The notes under the pieces: model-generated
Told to the model about the DNA's origin: nothing
Databases searched by the model: none
What the model saw: the letters and a program-made list of their open reading frames with translations, nothing else
Source of the DNA: Corydoras sp. C115
Taxonomy: Eukaryota > Chordata > Actinopteri > Siluriformes > Callichthyidae
Length of the DNA stretch: 64,000 nucleotides
Direction of reading: 5' to 3'
Assembly (NCBI GenBank): GCA_019802505.1
Contig: JAFMOC010000159.1
Coordinates: 1 to 64,000, forward strand
Made by a program: the position numbers and the translations under genes
In this document: positions 32,534-42,817 of the stretch, one piece after another
Layout: every line of letters begins with the position of its first letter
Position numbering within the stretch: the stretch's first letter is position 1

Positions 32534-32867
32534 GGCGGCACGGTGGCTTAGTGGTTAGCATGTTCTCCTCTCAGCGCTAGGGATTTCCGGTTTGAATCCC
32601 CATCTGGGTGGAGTTTCCATGTTCTCCCCGTGTCTGCGTGGGTTTCCTCCGGGTTCTCCGGTTTCCTCCCACAGTCCAAAAACATGGATCAAGTCAATTG
32701 AATTCTCAAAATTGCCCCATAGTGAGTGTGTGTCCAGCGATGGATTGGCGCCCTGTTCTGGGTGTATCTGCCCAGCGCCCGAGACGTTCTCCCCTGGATG
32801 GGCATGGGGAACCCCACCGCGACCCTAATAGAGGATAAAGCGGGAGATAATGAATGAAAATGAATGA
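32534..32867 (+). mobile_element. SINE, sense, with TSD
   Basis: TSD ATAATAAAGGAAA at 32521-32533 and 32868-32880. Loses part of the GTGTGTCTGTGTGAGTG stretch. Confidence 0.92.
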
Positions 32868-32904
32868 ATAATAAAGGAAATACATGGAATACATATATAT
32901 TAAA

Positions 32905-32957
32905 TAAAAAAAAAAATAATAATAATAATAAATAAATAAATAATAAATAAATAAATA

Positions 32958-33006
<49 letters not shown>

Positions 33007-33046
33007 ATATAATATATAATATATATATATATAATATATATATATA
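32905..33046. repeat. AAT, AAAT and TA microsatellites
   Basis: AATAAT, AAATAAAT and TA blocks run together; a SINE is inserted at the right edge. Confidence 0.9.
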
Positions 33047-33415
33047 GGCGGCACGGTGGCTTAGTGGTTAGCACGTTTCGCCTCTCAGCGCTAGGGATTC
33101 CCGGTTCGAATCCCCATCTGGGTGGAGTTTCCATGTTCTCCCGTGTCCGCGTGGGTTTCCTCCGGGTTCTCCGGTTTCCCTCCCACAGTCCAAAAAACAT
33201 GGATCAAGTTAATTGAGTTCTCTAAATTGCCCCATATAGAGTGTGCTTGAGTGTGTGAGTGGTGTACCCAGCGATGGATTGCCGCCCTGTCCCTGGGTCT
33301 ATCTGCCCAGCGCCCGAGACGTTATCCCCTGGATGGGCATGGGGAACCCCACGGCGGACCCTAATAGAGGATAAAGCGGGAGATAATGAATGAATGAATG
33401 AATGAATGAATGAAT
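33047..33415 (+). mobile_element. SINE, full length, inside TA-rich DNA
   Basis: Starts GGCGGCACGGTGG after a TA tract, ends in a long (GAAT)n tail. Several single extra bases (CCCTCCCACAG, AAAAAACATGG). Confidence 0.9.
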
Positions 33416-33423
33416 AATTTGAA

Positions 33424-33502
33424 TATATATATATATATATATATAATATATATATATTATATATATATATATAATATATATTATATAATATATATATATA
33501 GA
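33424..33502. repeat. (TA)n with TATTATA interruptions
   Basis: Continues the TA-rich block on the other side of the SINE, so the SINE probably split one tract. Confidence 0.9.
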
Positions 33503-33505
33503 TAG

Positions 33506-33861
33506 GGGCAGCACGGTGGCTTAGTGGTTAGCATGTTTGCCTCTCAGCGCTAGGGATTCCCGGTTTGAATCCCAATCTGGGTTGAGTTCCATGCTCTCCT
33601 CGTGTCTGTGTGGGTTTCCTCCGGGTTCTCCGGTATCCCCCCACAGTCCAAAAATATGGATCAAGGTCAATTGAATCCTCTAAATTGCCCCATATAGAGT
33701 GTGTTTGTGTGAGTGTGTGTGAGTGAGTGAGTCCAGTGATAGGATGGCTTCCTGTCCTGGGTGTATCTGCCTAGCACCTGAAACGTTCTCCCCTGGATGG
33801 GCATGGAAACCCCACCGCGACCCTAATAGAGGATAAAGAGGAAGATAATGGATGGGTGGAT
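33506..33861 (+). mobile_element. SINE, full length, sense
   Basis: GGCAGCACGGTGG head, box B GGTTTGAATCC, tail GGATGGGTGGAT. More diverged than its neighbour. Confidence 0.87.
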
Positions 33862-34700
33862 ATATGTATATTTCCATTTACAGATATATATGTTTATGTG
33901 GCACATCATAGGTCGGGATTAATGAATGCCCCACGCTGCAGGAATCCTTTATTTAAAAAAAAGATAATCCAGAAATAAGGAAACCACAAAGCGAAAATAC
34001 AAGGGCTGAGAAGTCTTAAATATAACAAAGGGCTATTTTTGTATAACAGTAACAAATCCAATCAATACAGACAGAAATCCAGCGCTATCTTGGTATATAC
34101 AGAATTGTATGATCTTGATATAAACCTAATACTATACACGATAGTATTCATTCTGTTTGAGTAAAACTGTATATAATAAAGAGAGGACGTGCTGTTTTAG
34201 AACCGAAATACAGCAGCAGTCTTTTAACCCCAAATAAAGCCGAGGTCGTTCCAACCAGCGGGCTTTTTATGTTTTAACACAACCAGGAATAGGTCTGCGG
34301 CAAGGCTAAGCAAGAAATAAAAGCTTGCTCATGTGTGAAAACGTGAAACTAACCTCAACAAAGGAAACCCTCCGGAACGTCAAGGTTCGGGGGTGCAGAT
34401 GTGCACACGCTCCCAAAAGATGCTCCCAAAGGGCAATGCTCTAAAGTGTAAAGGGGGGCAAGGTGAAGATCCCTGAGGCAAGGGGTCAGCGAACGGAGGC
34501 ATGGGACGGGGACAAGTTTTGTTTGAAGTTCTGACCATGAACCACAAGTTAAGTGAGAACAGGGTTCTAGATCAGTGAACACAAGCAGACGAAAGGGCTG
34601 AAGGAGTATAAACACTTGCTCCATATAAACAGGAAAAAGTGCTATCTCAGTATAAGCGGAAATAAAGCCTACAATCTACAATAAAGCAACAAGGTACAAG
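33862..34700. other. Noncoding stretch, nothing recognised
   Basis: About 840 bases. Some words (GGTCGGGATTAATGAATG, AAATAAAGCC) hint at an old transposon, but I cannot assign it. Confidence 0.35.
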
Positions 34701-35165
34701 AGGGGGTGTGTTATTGTGAATAAATCACGGGAATGACGTGTTATCAGGCACGGCGTGTAGTAGCGGAGTACAGTTACACCTCTTTTACGTGTTTTATTCA
34801 CAATAATACACAACCTCGAGTGTCTTATTGCTTTTATAAAATAGTTACTATAATCATAACAAGGTTTGATTCATTAAAGCGTTTATTGAAAGCAAAATCA
34901 TTAATAATCTGGTCTTCCACGACGTAATCTAGTCTGGTTTTTACAGTCAACACTGACCGCTGAGTAAAAGGTTTTCGGTTTCTCCAACAATCAAAAATCC
35001 AACCATCTAGTGGCCAAATTACAGAATGCAGTTTATAAAAAACATCCGGAAGTTATAATGCACTGAACATCACACACTGATACTTATGTGTGTTATTGTC
35101 CGTGATGTCACGGTTAAACAAACGGATCATCCAATCAGATTTAAGGACCGAAACGATCCGTTTTA
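34700..35165 (+). repeat. Probable DNA-transposon relic with stem-loop
   Basis: GTGTTATTGTGAATAAATC at 34706-34729 and its near complement at 34788-34811 form a 24-bp stem. A related piece with AGAGTACAGTTACCTCTTTC and ATTCACAATAATACGCAACC lies at 63080-63176. GTGTGTTATTGTC recurs at about 35090. Family unknown. Confidence 0.5.
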
Positions 35166-35170
35166 ATATA

Positions 35171-35427
35171 GGGCGTTCATCTCTCAGCGCTGGGGATTCC
35201 CGGTTCGAATCTCAATCTGGGTGGAGTTTCCATGTTTTTTCCGTGTCCATGTGGGTTTCCTCCGGGTTCTCCGACAGTCCAAAAACATGGATCAAGGTCA
35301 ATGGAATTCTCCAAATTGCCCCATATAGTGTGTGTTTGTGTGAGTGAGTGTGTGCCCAGTGATAGATTGGCGTCCTGTCCTGGGTGTGTCTGGAGTAGAT
35401 GATAGAGTGGAAGACAAGAAATGGATG
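35171..35427 (+). mobile_element. SINE, sense, truncated at both ends
   Basis: Begins inside the head (TTCATCTCTCAGCGCTG) and lacks most of the 3' third. Confidence 0.8.
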
Positions 35428-35513
35428 TTTTGAAAAAAATGGACGATTGAAAAAAAGAGATTTTAAGGTTAAATTGATCGAGGTTGCCGTGGAAAGCTAA
35501 AAAAATCCAAAAA

Positions 35514-35836
35514 AACATCTATTATCTTCCGCTTTATCCTCTATTAGGGTCGCAGGGGGGTTCCCCATGTCCATCCAGTGGAGAACGTTTCAGGCGCTGG
35601 GCAGATACACCCAGGACAGGACGCCAATCTATCACTGGGCACACACTCACTCACACAGACACACTCTATATGGGGCAATTTGGAGAACTCAATTGACTTG
35701 ATCCATGTTTTTGGACTGTGGGAGGAAACCGGAGAACCCGGAGGAAACCCACACAAACACGGGGAGAACATGAAAACTCAGATTGGGATTCGAACCGGGA
35801 ATCCCTAGTGCTGAGAGGAGAATGTGCCACTGTGCC

Positions 35837-35840
<4 letters not shown>
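35514..35840 (-). mobile_element. SINE, antisense, nearly full length
   Basis: From TATTATCTTCCGC to CCACTGTGCCACCC; part of the head (CATGCTAACCACTAAG) is missing. Confidence 0.87.

Positions 35841-35886
<46 letters not shown>
35841..35886. repeat. (TA)n microsatellite
   Basis: TA tract directly at the left end of the Tc1 element at 35887; the transposon probably chose a TA inside it. Confidence 0.95.
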
Positions 35887-35889
<3 letters not shown>

Positions 35890-37506
35890 TGGTGTGAAAA
35901 AGTGTTTGCCCCCTTCCTCATTTCCTGTTTTTTAGCATGTTTGTCACACTTAAGTGTTTCAGAACATCAAACCAATTTAAACAATAGTCAAGGACAACAC
36001 AAGTAAACACAAAATGCAATTTGTAAATGAAGGTGTTTATTATTAAAGGAGAAAAAAAAATCCAAACCATCATGGCCCTGTGTGAAAAAGTGATTGCCCC
36101 CCTAAACCTAATAACTGGTTGGGCCACCCTTAGCAGCAACAACTGCAAACAAGCGTTTGCGATAACTTGCAATGAGTCTTTTACAGCGTTCTGGAGGAAT
36201 TTTGGCCCACTCATCTTTGCAGAATTGTTCTAATTCAGTTACATTAGAGGGTTTTCGAGCATGAACGGCCTTTTTAAGGTCATACCACAACATCTCAATA
36301 GGATTCAGGTCAGGACTTTGGCTAGGCCACTCCAAAGTCTTCATTTTGTTTTTCTTCAGCCATTCAGAGGTGGACTTGCTGGTGTGTTTAGGATCATTGT
36401 CCTGCTGCAGAACCCAAGTTCGTTTCAGCTTGAGTTCACGAACAGATGGTCGGACATTCTCCTTCAGGATCTTTTGGTAGACAGCAGAATCATAGTTCCA
36501 TTTATCACAGCAACTCTTCCAGGTCCTGCCCCAGCAAAACAGCCCCAGATCATCACACTACCACCACCATATTTACTGTTGGTATAATGTTCTTTTTCTG
36601 AAATGCAGTGTTCCTTTTACGCCAGATGTAATGGGACACACACCTTCCAAAGAGTTCCACTTTTGTCTCATCGGTCCACAGAATTTTTCCCAAAAGTGTT
36701 GGGGATCATCAAGATGTGTTTTGGAAAAATTGAGACAAGCTTTAATGTTCTTTTTGCTCAGCAGTGGTTTTCTTCTTGGAACTCTGCCATGCAGGCCATT
36801 TTTGCCCAGTCTTTTTCTGATGGTGGAGGCATGAACGCTGACCTTAACTGAGGCAAGTGAGGCCTGCAGTTCTTTGGACGTTGTTGTGGGGTCTTTTGTG
36901 ACCTCTTGGATGAGTCGTCGCTGCTTCTTGGGGTAATTTTGGGCGGCCGGCCACTCCTGGGAAGGTTCACCACTGTTCCATGTCTTTGCCGTTTGTGGAT
37001 AATTGCTCTCACTGTGGTTCGCTGGATTCCCAAGGCTTTGTAAATGGCTTTATAACCCTTTCCAGACTGACAGATCTCAATTCCTTTATTTCTCAAATGT
37101 TCCTGAATTTCTTTGGATCTCGGCATGATGTGTAGTTTTAAGGATCTTTTGGTGGACTTTACTGTGTCAGGCAGCTCCTATTTAAGTGATGTCTTGATTG
37201 AGAACAGGTGTGGCAATAATCAGGCCTGGGTGTGGCTAGAGAAATTGAACTCAGGTGTTAAAAACCACAGTTATAGTATGTTTTAACGAGGGGGCAATCA
37301 CTTTTTCAAACAGGGCCATGATGGTTTGGATTTTTTTTTTTCTCCTTTAATAATAAACACCTTCATTTACAAATTGCATTTTGTGTTTACTTGTGTTGTC
37401 CTTGACTATTGTTTAAATTGGTTTGATGTTCTGAAACACTTAAGTGTGACAAACATGCAAAAAAACAGGAAATGAGGAAGGGGGCAAACACTTTTTCACA
37501 CCACTG
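35887..37506 (-). mobile_element. Tc1-type DNA transposon, decayed, second family
   Basis: TIRs start CAGTGGTGTGAAAAAGTG at 35887 and mirror at 37506, flanked by TA (35885-35886 and 37507-37508). About 1.62 kb. The inverted repeats extend inward a long way: CATGATGGTTTGGA-type sequence near 36060 and 37320 also pairs, giving arms of roughly 190 bases. It differs in sequence from the element at 26655. Confidence 0.95.
36108..37126 (-). pseudogene. Tc1 transposase pseudogene
   Basis: Minus strand, starting MPRSKEIQEHLRNKGIEICQ at 37126 with the paired helix-turn-helix region and the GRPPK linker; then LWTDET (first Asp, near 36680), LQQDNDPKHT (second Asp, near 36395) and SPDLNPIEMLWYDLKK (Glu, near 36300). 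The last 79 codons (36344-36108) are open to the normal stop. The frame changes at least once between about 36400 and 36950, so it is inactive as read. Confidence 0.92.
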
Positions 37507-37520
37507 TATATGTGTAAACC

Positions 37521-37577
37521 AGAAGGATAACAAAAAAGAAAAAAATTATATAAAATTTTCTTTTCTGTTATCCTTCT
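37521..37577. repeat. AT-rich hairpin
   Basis: AGAAGGATAACAAAAAAGAA (from 37521) pairs with TTCTTTTCTGTTATCCTTCT (ending 37577): 22-bp arms with one mismatch and a loop of about 13. It lies 14 bases outside the Tc1 end. Confidence 0.8.
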
Positions 37578-38295
37578 GCTTTACTTTGTTTTCTTTATTC
37601 TTACTTTTTACTCACACTCTCAATACTGAGTTTACGTCCCTTTTTTTGCCCTGAAGAGCTCATATCACCATTTCATCAGCTGTCGATGTTCCACCTCCTT
37701 CTCAGAAATCACCCTCTCATCCGTTTTCTTTCCAATTCAATCGAGTACTAATGCACCTGCCTCCAGTCTCCAAATCACTTTACCACTCTTCTATTTATAG
37801 CTTCTTTTGGTTGCCCGGCCCCAGTGTTGGATGTGCTCTGTGTTCCATTGTTGTAGCTCTGCTCCTTGGCCCTGCTGTAGGTACGTGTGTGTTTGTCTGG
37901 CGCGCCGCAGGTGTCCGCACTTTCCTGCGCTTTGTCCTGCCAGCGGATCTCGGTTCACTGTATTTACTCAGCAACTTGATTACATTCACTCTACATCGCG
38001 GCTTCGCACCCATATGGTAAGTGGCTGTAGTTTCCGCAGTTCCGTCGCTTTTTGTGCAATAAGCGAGAACCTGAATAAGCCCCATCCTGCACAAGTCCCC
38101 TCTCTGCCTCCCAGCATGGGTTGCATCATTGCATTGTGTGACATCAGCATCCGAAATAGCTACGGGAAGACCTGTAACTTTAAACAGACACAACGTGCTA
38201 GCAGCTTGCAGAATAGACCGGAGGATCTCTGGTGACGTTCGTTATTAAAATGGAATGAGAACCCAATGTTTTTTTATTAAACTAGTTTCAAGTTG
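37578..38295. other. Non-repetitive noncoding stretch
   Basis: Overlapping open frames of 90-140 codons on both strands at 37750-38235 arise from GC-richer sequence and show no domain I recognise. A splice-donor-like GGTAAGTGG at about 38016 is the only exon hint; not enough to call a gene. Confidence 0.4.
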
Positions 38296-38339
38296 GGCGG
38301 CACGGTGGCTTAGTGGTTAGCATGTTCTCCTCTCAGCAC
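38296..38339 (+). mobile_element. SINE tRNA-like head only
   Basis: 44 bases, GGCGGCACGGTGG to CTCCTCTCAGCAC, then unrelated sequence. Contains box A but not box B. Confidence 0.75.
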
Positions 38340-38405
38340 CCTTTAAAGAAGCAGTGATCGCTTCCACTTGCAACGAAAAAGAAAGAATTCGTTTAATAAT
38401 AATAG

Positions 38406-38629
38406 ACGCACGGTGGCTTAGTGGTTAGCATGTTCTCCTCTCAGCACTTAGGGATTCCCGGTTTGAATCCCCATCTGGGTGGAGTTTCCATGTTCTCCCC
38501 GTGTCCGCGTGGGTTTCCTCCGGGTTCTCCGGTTTCCTCCCACAGTCCAAAAACATGGATCGAGTTAACTGAGTTCTCCAAATTGCCCCATATAGAGTGT
38601 GTCTGTGTGAGTGAGTGAGTGTGTGCCCA
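38406..38629 (+). mobile_element. SINE, sense, 3'-truncated
   Basis: Head to GAGTGTGTGCCCA. Its truncation point is also the left edge of the inverted duplicate described next. Confidence 0.85.
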
Positions 38630-38749
38630 CTTACAAATAACCCAAGGTTACAACAATAAAGAAACCTCAGAGCTAACTTTACACCCAAATCTATTTACAC
38701 CAATATCATAAACTAAGATGGAAATAAAACACAGTATGTTAACTGAAGA
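38630..38749 (+). repeat. Flank copy of an inverted duplication
   Basis: AACCCAAGGTTACAACAATA through AACACAGTATGTTAACTG is found in reverse complement at about 43524-43636; the adjoining SINE copies are part of the same match. Confidence 0.85.
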
Positions 38750-39088
38750 GCGGCACGGTGGCTTAGTGGTTAGTACGTCATTTCTCGGCAATGGAGTGCC
38801 AGGTTTGAATTCCAATCTGGGTGGAGTTTCCATGTTCTCCCCGTGTTCGTGTGGGTTTCCTCCAGGTCCTGCGGTTTCCTCCCACAGTCCAAAAACATGG
38901 ATCAAGGTCAATTAAATTCTCCAAATTGCCCCATATAGAGTATGTTTGTGTGAGTGAGTGAGTGTGTGGCCAGTGATAGATTGGCGTCCTGTCCTGGGTG
39001 TATCTGCCCAGCGCCCGAAACGTTCTCCCCTGGATGGGCATGGGGAACCTCCCGCGACCCTAATAGAGAGATAATGGATGGATGGATA
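38750..39088 (+). mobile_element. SINE, full length, in an inverted duplication
   Basis: Shows private variants TTCTCGGCAATGG, CTGCGGTTTCC and CAATTAAATTC that also occur in the antisense copy at 43187-43523. Confidence 0.9.
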
Positions 39089-39092
39089 GTTT

Positions 39093-39335
39093 CAAGATTT
39101 CAAGTTTCCAGTTTATTTGTCATTTGTGCAACACGTTGGGACATGTGCACATAGAAATTCTTATTGTGAGACATCGGGATATACACTCTACATAGAAGAT
39201 AATTCAAATATACAAGAAAAGCAGAATTTACACTATAAAGAAATACACAATATATACACATGTATGCGCTGTAAGAACATGAATTAAAGTGACATAGTAG
39301 TACTGCAGAGGTAGGGGCTCAGTGTGTAAATAAAT
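39093..39335 (-). repeat. Possible LINE 3'-end remnant
   Basis: AGTTTATTTGTCATTTGTGC and ACATAGAAATTCTTATTGTG resemble antisense 3' ends of fish LINEs that I recall. No coding part seen. Confidence 0.4.
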
Positions 39336-39344
39336 AAGGTGACT

Positions 39345-39418
39345 TGTGTGTCCAGTGATAGGATGGCATCCTGTCCTGGTTCTATCTGCCCAGCACCTGA
39401 AACGTTCTCCCCTGTATG
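39345..39418 (+). mobile_element. SINE fragment, sense
   Basis: Only GTGTCCAGTGATAGG through CGTTCTCCCCTG. Confidence 0.7.
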
Positions 39419-39457
39419 TGGCAAAAAAAAAAAAAAATCAAATCAAAATACTATTTA

Positions 39458-39817
39458 GGCGGCATGGTGGCTTAGTGGTTAGCACGTTCTCCTCTCAGTG
39501 TTAGGGATTCCCGATTCGAATCCCAATCTGGGTGGAGTTTCCATGTTCTCCCCGTGTCCGTGTGAGTTTCCTCTGGGTTCTCGGGTTTCCTCCCACAATC
39601 CAAAAACATGGATCAAGTCAATTGAATTCTCAAAATTGCCCCATGTAGAGTGTGTCTGTGTGAGTGAGTGAGTGAGTGTGTGCCCAGCGATGGATTGGTG
39701 TCCTGTCCTGGGTCTATCTGCCATGCGCCCAAGACGTTCTCCCCTGAATGGGCATGGGGAACCCCCCGTGACCCTAATAGAGGATAAAGCCGGAGATAAT
39801 AAATGAATGAATGAATG
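39458..39817 (+). mobile_element. SINE, full length, sense, with TSD
   Basis: TSD AAAATACTATTTA at 39445-39457 and, one base shorter, 39818-39830. (GAAT)n tail type, GCCGGAGATAATAAATG. Confidence 0.92.
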
Positions 39818-39848
39818 AAAATACTATTTACTGTATGGTGCAATTTAG

Positions 39849-39920
39849 CTTGGGGAACCCCCCCCCCCCGCGACCCTAATAGAGGGTAAAGTGGAAGATA
39901 ATGGATGGATGGATGGATGG
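39849..39920 (+). mobile_element. SINE 3' end, sense
   Basis: 72 bases: GCTTGGGGAACC, C run, GCGACCCTAATAGAGG, and a (GGAT)n tail. Confidence 0.75.
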
Positions 39921-40056
39921 AATGCCACGCCCTCTTATATCACACCTGATTGATGTTTGCCATATGTTGTTCTGTGACGACAAACAGAGGTGGTACTCAA
40001 AAGTTTTGCTTTGGTAATGGGTGCTACTTGGTCTGAAAAGTTTAAGAACCACTGGA
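39921..40056 (-). repeat. Interspersed repeat also present at 62926-63075
   Basis: ATGCCACGCCCTCTTATATC, GATGTTTGCCATATG, AATGGGTGCTACTTGGTCTG and TTAAGAACCACTGG match, in reverse complement, the block at 62926-63075. Probably a non-autonomous DNA transposon; family not identified. Confidence 0.75.
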
Positions 40057-40500
40057 TTATGGGAAAGAGGTATTGGGAATGCAAAAGGTTATCTAAGATA
40101 CAGTACCTCTTTCTTGCTTCTTCAAAAAGAGTAAGACGTGCTTTACAGATTTGCTTGATCCAAAGTGAACAGAGTTTTCTGGGTATGGAACCAAGATGGA
40201 GCCCGCTTCTAAGTCTATCCTGTCCGTTTGCAAAAAGCCTGTCTCTCCTGTCAATATGTGCTGTATGTGGACATGATCCTTCAACCAGTCTGTTCTCCAG
40301 ATGTCATTTCTAACACAGACCAGGCCTTTAAGAGCACTCGTCCTTCTCATGTTACAGTTACAGTTTGGATTCCAGAGGGAATGTCCCCAAGAACCAAGAA
40401 CACACCCGACCAGCAAAACCTTCTGTAAATGCTGTAGAGCCCATAAGCACACGAAGGGGTACCAATACCTGTAAACATGACAGAGTGTTCACTTAAAGAT
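40057..40500. other. Noncoding stretch, nothing recognised
   Basis: Open frames on both strands (about 65-120 codons) overlap and have no recognisable domain. Confidence 0.35.
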
Positions 40501-40503
40501 AGT

Positions 40504-40856
40504 ACATACTGTGTGCCTCCCCTTTACTCTGTTCTAATGGTTAGAACCCCAATAGTACCCCACAGAGCAGGGGTTATTGGGTGGGTGCATTATTCCTATC
40601 CCAGCAGTGTCACTGAGGTGTTTAAATGAAACTCCAGCAGCACTGCTGCACTAACACCCCCTCACCACATCAGTGTCACTGCAGAACTGACAAGAAACAA
40701 TCCACCACCCAAATGATACCTGTTCTGTGATGCTCCTGACCAACAGAGAACAGAGAACCAACAGGAGACCAACAACAACAAAGAACACAGATGGACTACA
40801 GTCTGGAATTGTAAAACTAACTTTTTTAAAAATCCAAAACAGAGAACCAGAGAATA
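40504..40856 (+). repeat. Fold-back interspersed repeat, first copy
   Basis: Starts mid-element at AGTACATACTGTG and runs to ATGGACTACAGTCTGG and beyond. Repeats the following copy at a 451-base step. Confidence 0.82.
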
Positions 40857-41288
40857 GTTTGGACACTTATTGTCCATGTTCTTACTTCCGCTTCCTGTAA
40901 AGATGGACTTTGTAGTTCTCCAATTCCATTCTGTAGTCCATCTGTGTGTGTTCTGCAGTACATACTGTGTACGTCCCCTTTACTCTGTTCTAATGCTCAG
41001 AACCCCAATAGTACCCCCACAGAGCAGGGGTTATTGGGTTGGTGCATTATTCCTATCCCAGCAGTGTCACTGAGGTGTTTAAATGAAACTCCAGCAGCAC
41101 TGCTGCACTAACACCCCCTCACCACATCAGTGTCACTGCAGAACTGACAAGAAACAATCCACCACCCAAATGATACCTGTTCTGTGATGCTCCTGATCAA
41201 CAGAGAACAGAGAACCAACAGGGACTAACAACAACAAAGAACACAGATGGACTACAGTCTGGAACTGTACAACTACAAAGTCCATCTA
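40857..41288 (+). repeat. Fold-back interspersed repeat, complete copy
   Basis: The ends are inverted: AGATGGACTTTGTAGTTCTC at about 40902 and its counterpart CAACTACAAAGTCCATCT near 41270-41287; TGTAGTCCATCTGTGTG and CACAGATGGACTACAGTC also pair. The interior has CACCCCCTCACCACATCAGT. Non-autonomous, no coding frame. I recall similar sequence as common in otophysan fish genomes, but cannot name the family. Confidence 0.82.
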
Positions 41289-41712
41289 TATGGACAACAT
41301 CTCCACTGGCTTTCTGTTAAATATAGAATACATTTCAACATCCTTCTCCTCACATTCAGGGTCATCCATAAACTTCCTCCTGTTTGCTCAGATCCTCCTC
41401 TTCCTCTCATCTCTCTGTGCCTCCTGCTCGTCTGAGTACTATGGGGAGCAGAGCTTTCAGTCTCGCTCTGAAACTCAGGAACTTCCTCCCACCAGACATC
41501 CGGAACATCGATTCTCTTCCTCTTTCAAATCTAGACTCAAAACTCATCCTTTTTTCAAAATAGCCTCTTCCTCATGATCACCTCTCACTGTCTCACTGTT
41601 ATATGCTTTGTGTCCTTTATTATGTTTTGTGCCATTTATTCTTAATTTGTAAAGTGACCTTGAGTGTGAAAGATGCATATAAATAAAATTTATTATTATT
41701 ATTATTATTAAT
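41289..41712 (+). pseudogene. LINE ORF2 C-terminus, 3' UTR and (ATT)n tail
   Basis: Reads HLHWLSVKYRIHFNILLLTF (about 41305-41365) then, in shifted frames, HKLPPVC and ELPPTRHPEHRFSSSFKSRL, the usual C-terminal end of fish L2/Rex1-like LINE proteins. The 3' part GTGACCTTGAGTGTGAAAG leads to AAATAAAATTTATTATTATT. A 5'-truncated, frameshifted insertion. Confidence 0.8.
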
Positions 41713-41718
41713 TAAGTG

Positions 41719-42005
41719 GGGTGGCACGGTTTCTGAGTGGTTAGCATGTTCTCCTCTCAGCGCTAGGGATTCCCGATTCGAATCCCAATCTGGGTGGAGT
41801 TTCCATGTTCTCCCCGTGTCCGTGTGGGTTTCCTCTGGGTTCTCCGGTTTCCTCCCACAGTCCAAAAACATGGATCAAGGTTAATTGAGTTCTCCAATTT
41901 GCCCCATATAGAGCGTGAGTGAGTGTGTGCCCAGCGATAGATTGGCACCCTGTCCTGGGTGTATCTGCCCAGCGCCCGAGACGTTCTCCCCATGCCCATC
42001 CAGGG
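41719..42005 (+). mobile_element. SINE, sense, 3' end lost
   Basis: Box A damaged (TTTCTGAGTGG). The 3' third ends CCCCATGCCCATCCAGGG, an antisense scrap, then LINE 3' sequence. Confidence 0.82.
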
Positions 42006-42062
42006 ATGCCATTTATTCTTATTTTGTAAAGTGACCTTGAGTGTGAAAGGCGCTTAGAAATA

Positions 42063-42122
<60 letters not shown>

Positions 42123-42137
42123 TCTTCTTCTTATTTA

Positions 42138-42205
<68 letters not shown>

Positions 42206-42215
42206 TATTAAGTGG
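42006..42215 (+). repeat. LINE 3' tail with (AAT)n-(ATT)n
   Basis: GCCATTTATTCTTATTTTG and GTGACCTTGAGTGTGAAAGG repeat 41625-41680. Then AAT units to about 42122, a TTCTTCTTCTTATTTATTG spacer, and ATT units to about 42205. The two tracts are complementary and can pair. Confidence 0.85.
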
Positions 42216-42416
42216 GGTGGCATGGTTTCTTAGTGGTTAGCATTTTCAGTCCAAAAACATGGATCAAGGTGAATTGAATTCTCCAATTTGCCCCATATAG
42301 AGTGTGTCCGTGTGAGTGAGTGTGTGCCCAGTGATAGATTGGCGCCCTGTCCTGGGATGCCCCCCCCCCCCCCACCGACCCTAGTAGAGGATAAAGCAGA
42401 AGATAATGGATGGATA
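42216..42416 (+). mobile_element. SINE, sense, large internal deletion
   Basis: Head GGCATGGTTTCTTAGTGG is joined to CAGTCCAAAAACATGG, removing box B. Same AAGTGGGG-SINE junction as at 41719, so the two blocks are tandem duplicates. Confidence 0.82.
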
Positions 42417-42461
42417 CCCGTTTCTGCTTTTGACTAGTATTGTGCTTCGGCTGTGCTTTTA

Positions 42462-42483
42462 TGTGTGTGTGTGAGAGAGAGAG

Positions 42484-42525
<42 letters not shown>
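42462..42525. repeat. GT, GA and GT microsatellites
   Basis: TGTGTGTGTGAGAGAGAGAG followed by a GT run to about 42522. Confidence 0.9.
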
Positions 42526-42526
<1 letters not shown>

Positions 42527-42817
42527 AGCCATTTCTGTTGCGCTGTGACCAAAGTGGAGTGCTAGCTGGCTTCCTAAAAAAAAAGAAAGAAAAAAAAAAC
42601 ATAAAAGAGGCTTGCATTCAAAGATGTGAGACCCTTTTGTTATCTCCATGTTGAATAATTCCCGTGTTAAACTTCTGTAGCCGCTGTTACACTCACACTG
42701 TGGTTTTGTTGAAATAGTGAAGTTAATGCTACTGGAAGGAGACGCCGTCCTGTTTAACATTTAACAATTACTCTTCTGTCTCCTGCAACCAGTTAGTTAA
42801 GGATGTAATATAATATT

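Noticed and set aside
37751..38235. Possible exon pair at overlapping open frames of 89-142 codons
   Set aside because: Frames overlap on both strands, show no known domain, and only one weak donor-like site (GGTAAGTGG) is seen.
40093..40452. A 119-codon minus-strand frame
   Set aside because: No recognisable domain, overlapping plus-strand frames of similar length, and located between dispersed repeats.
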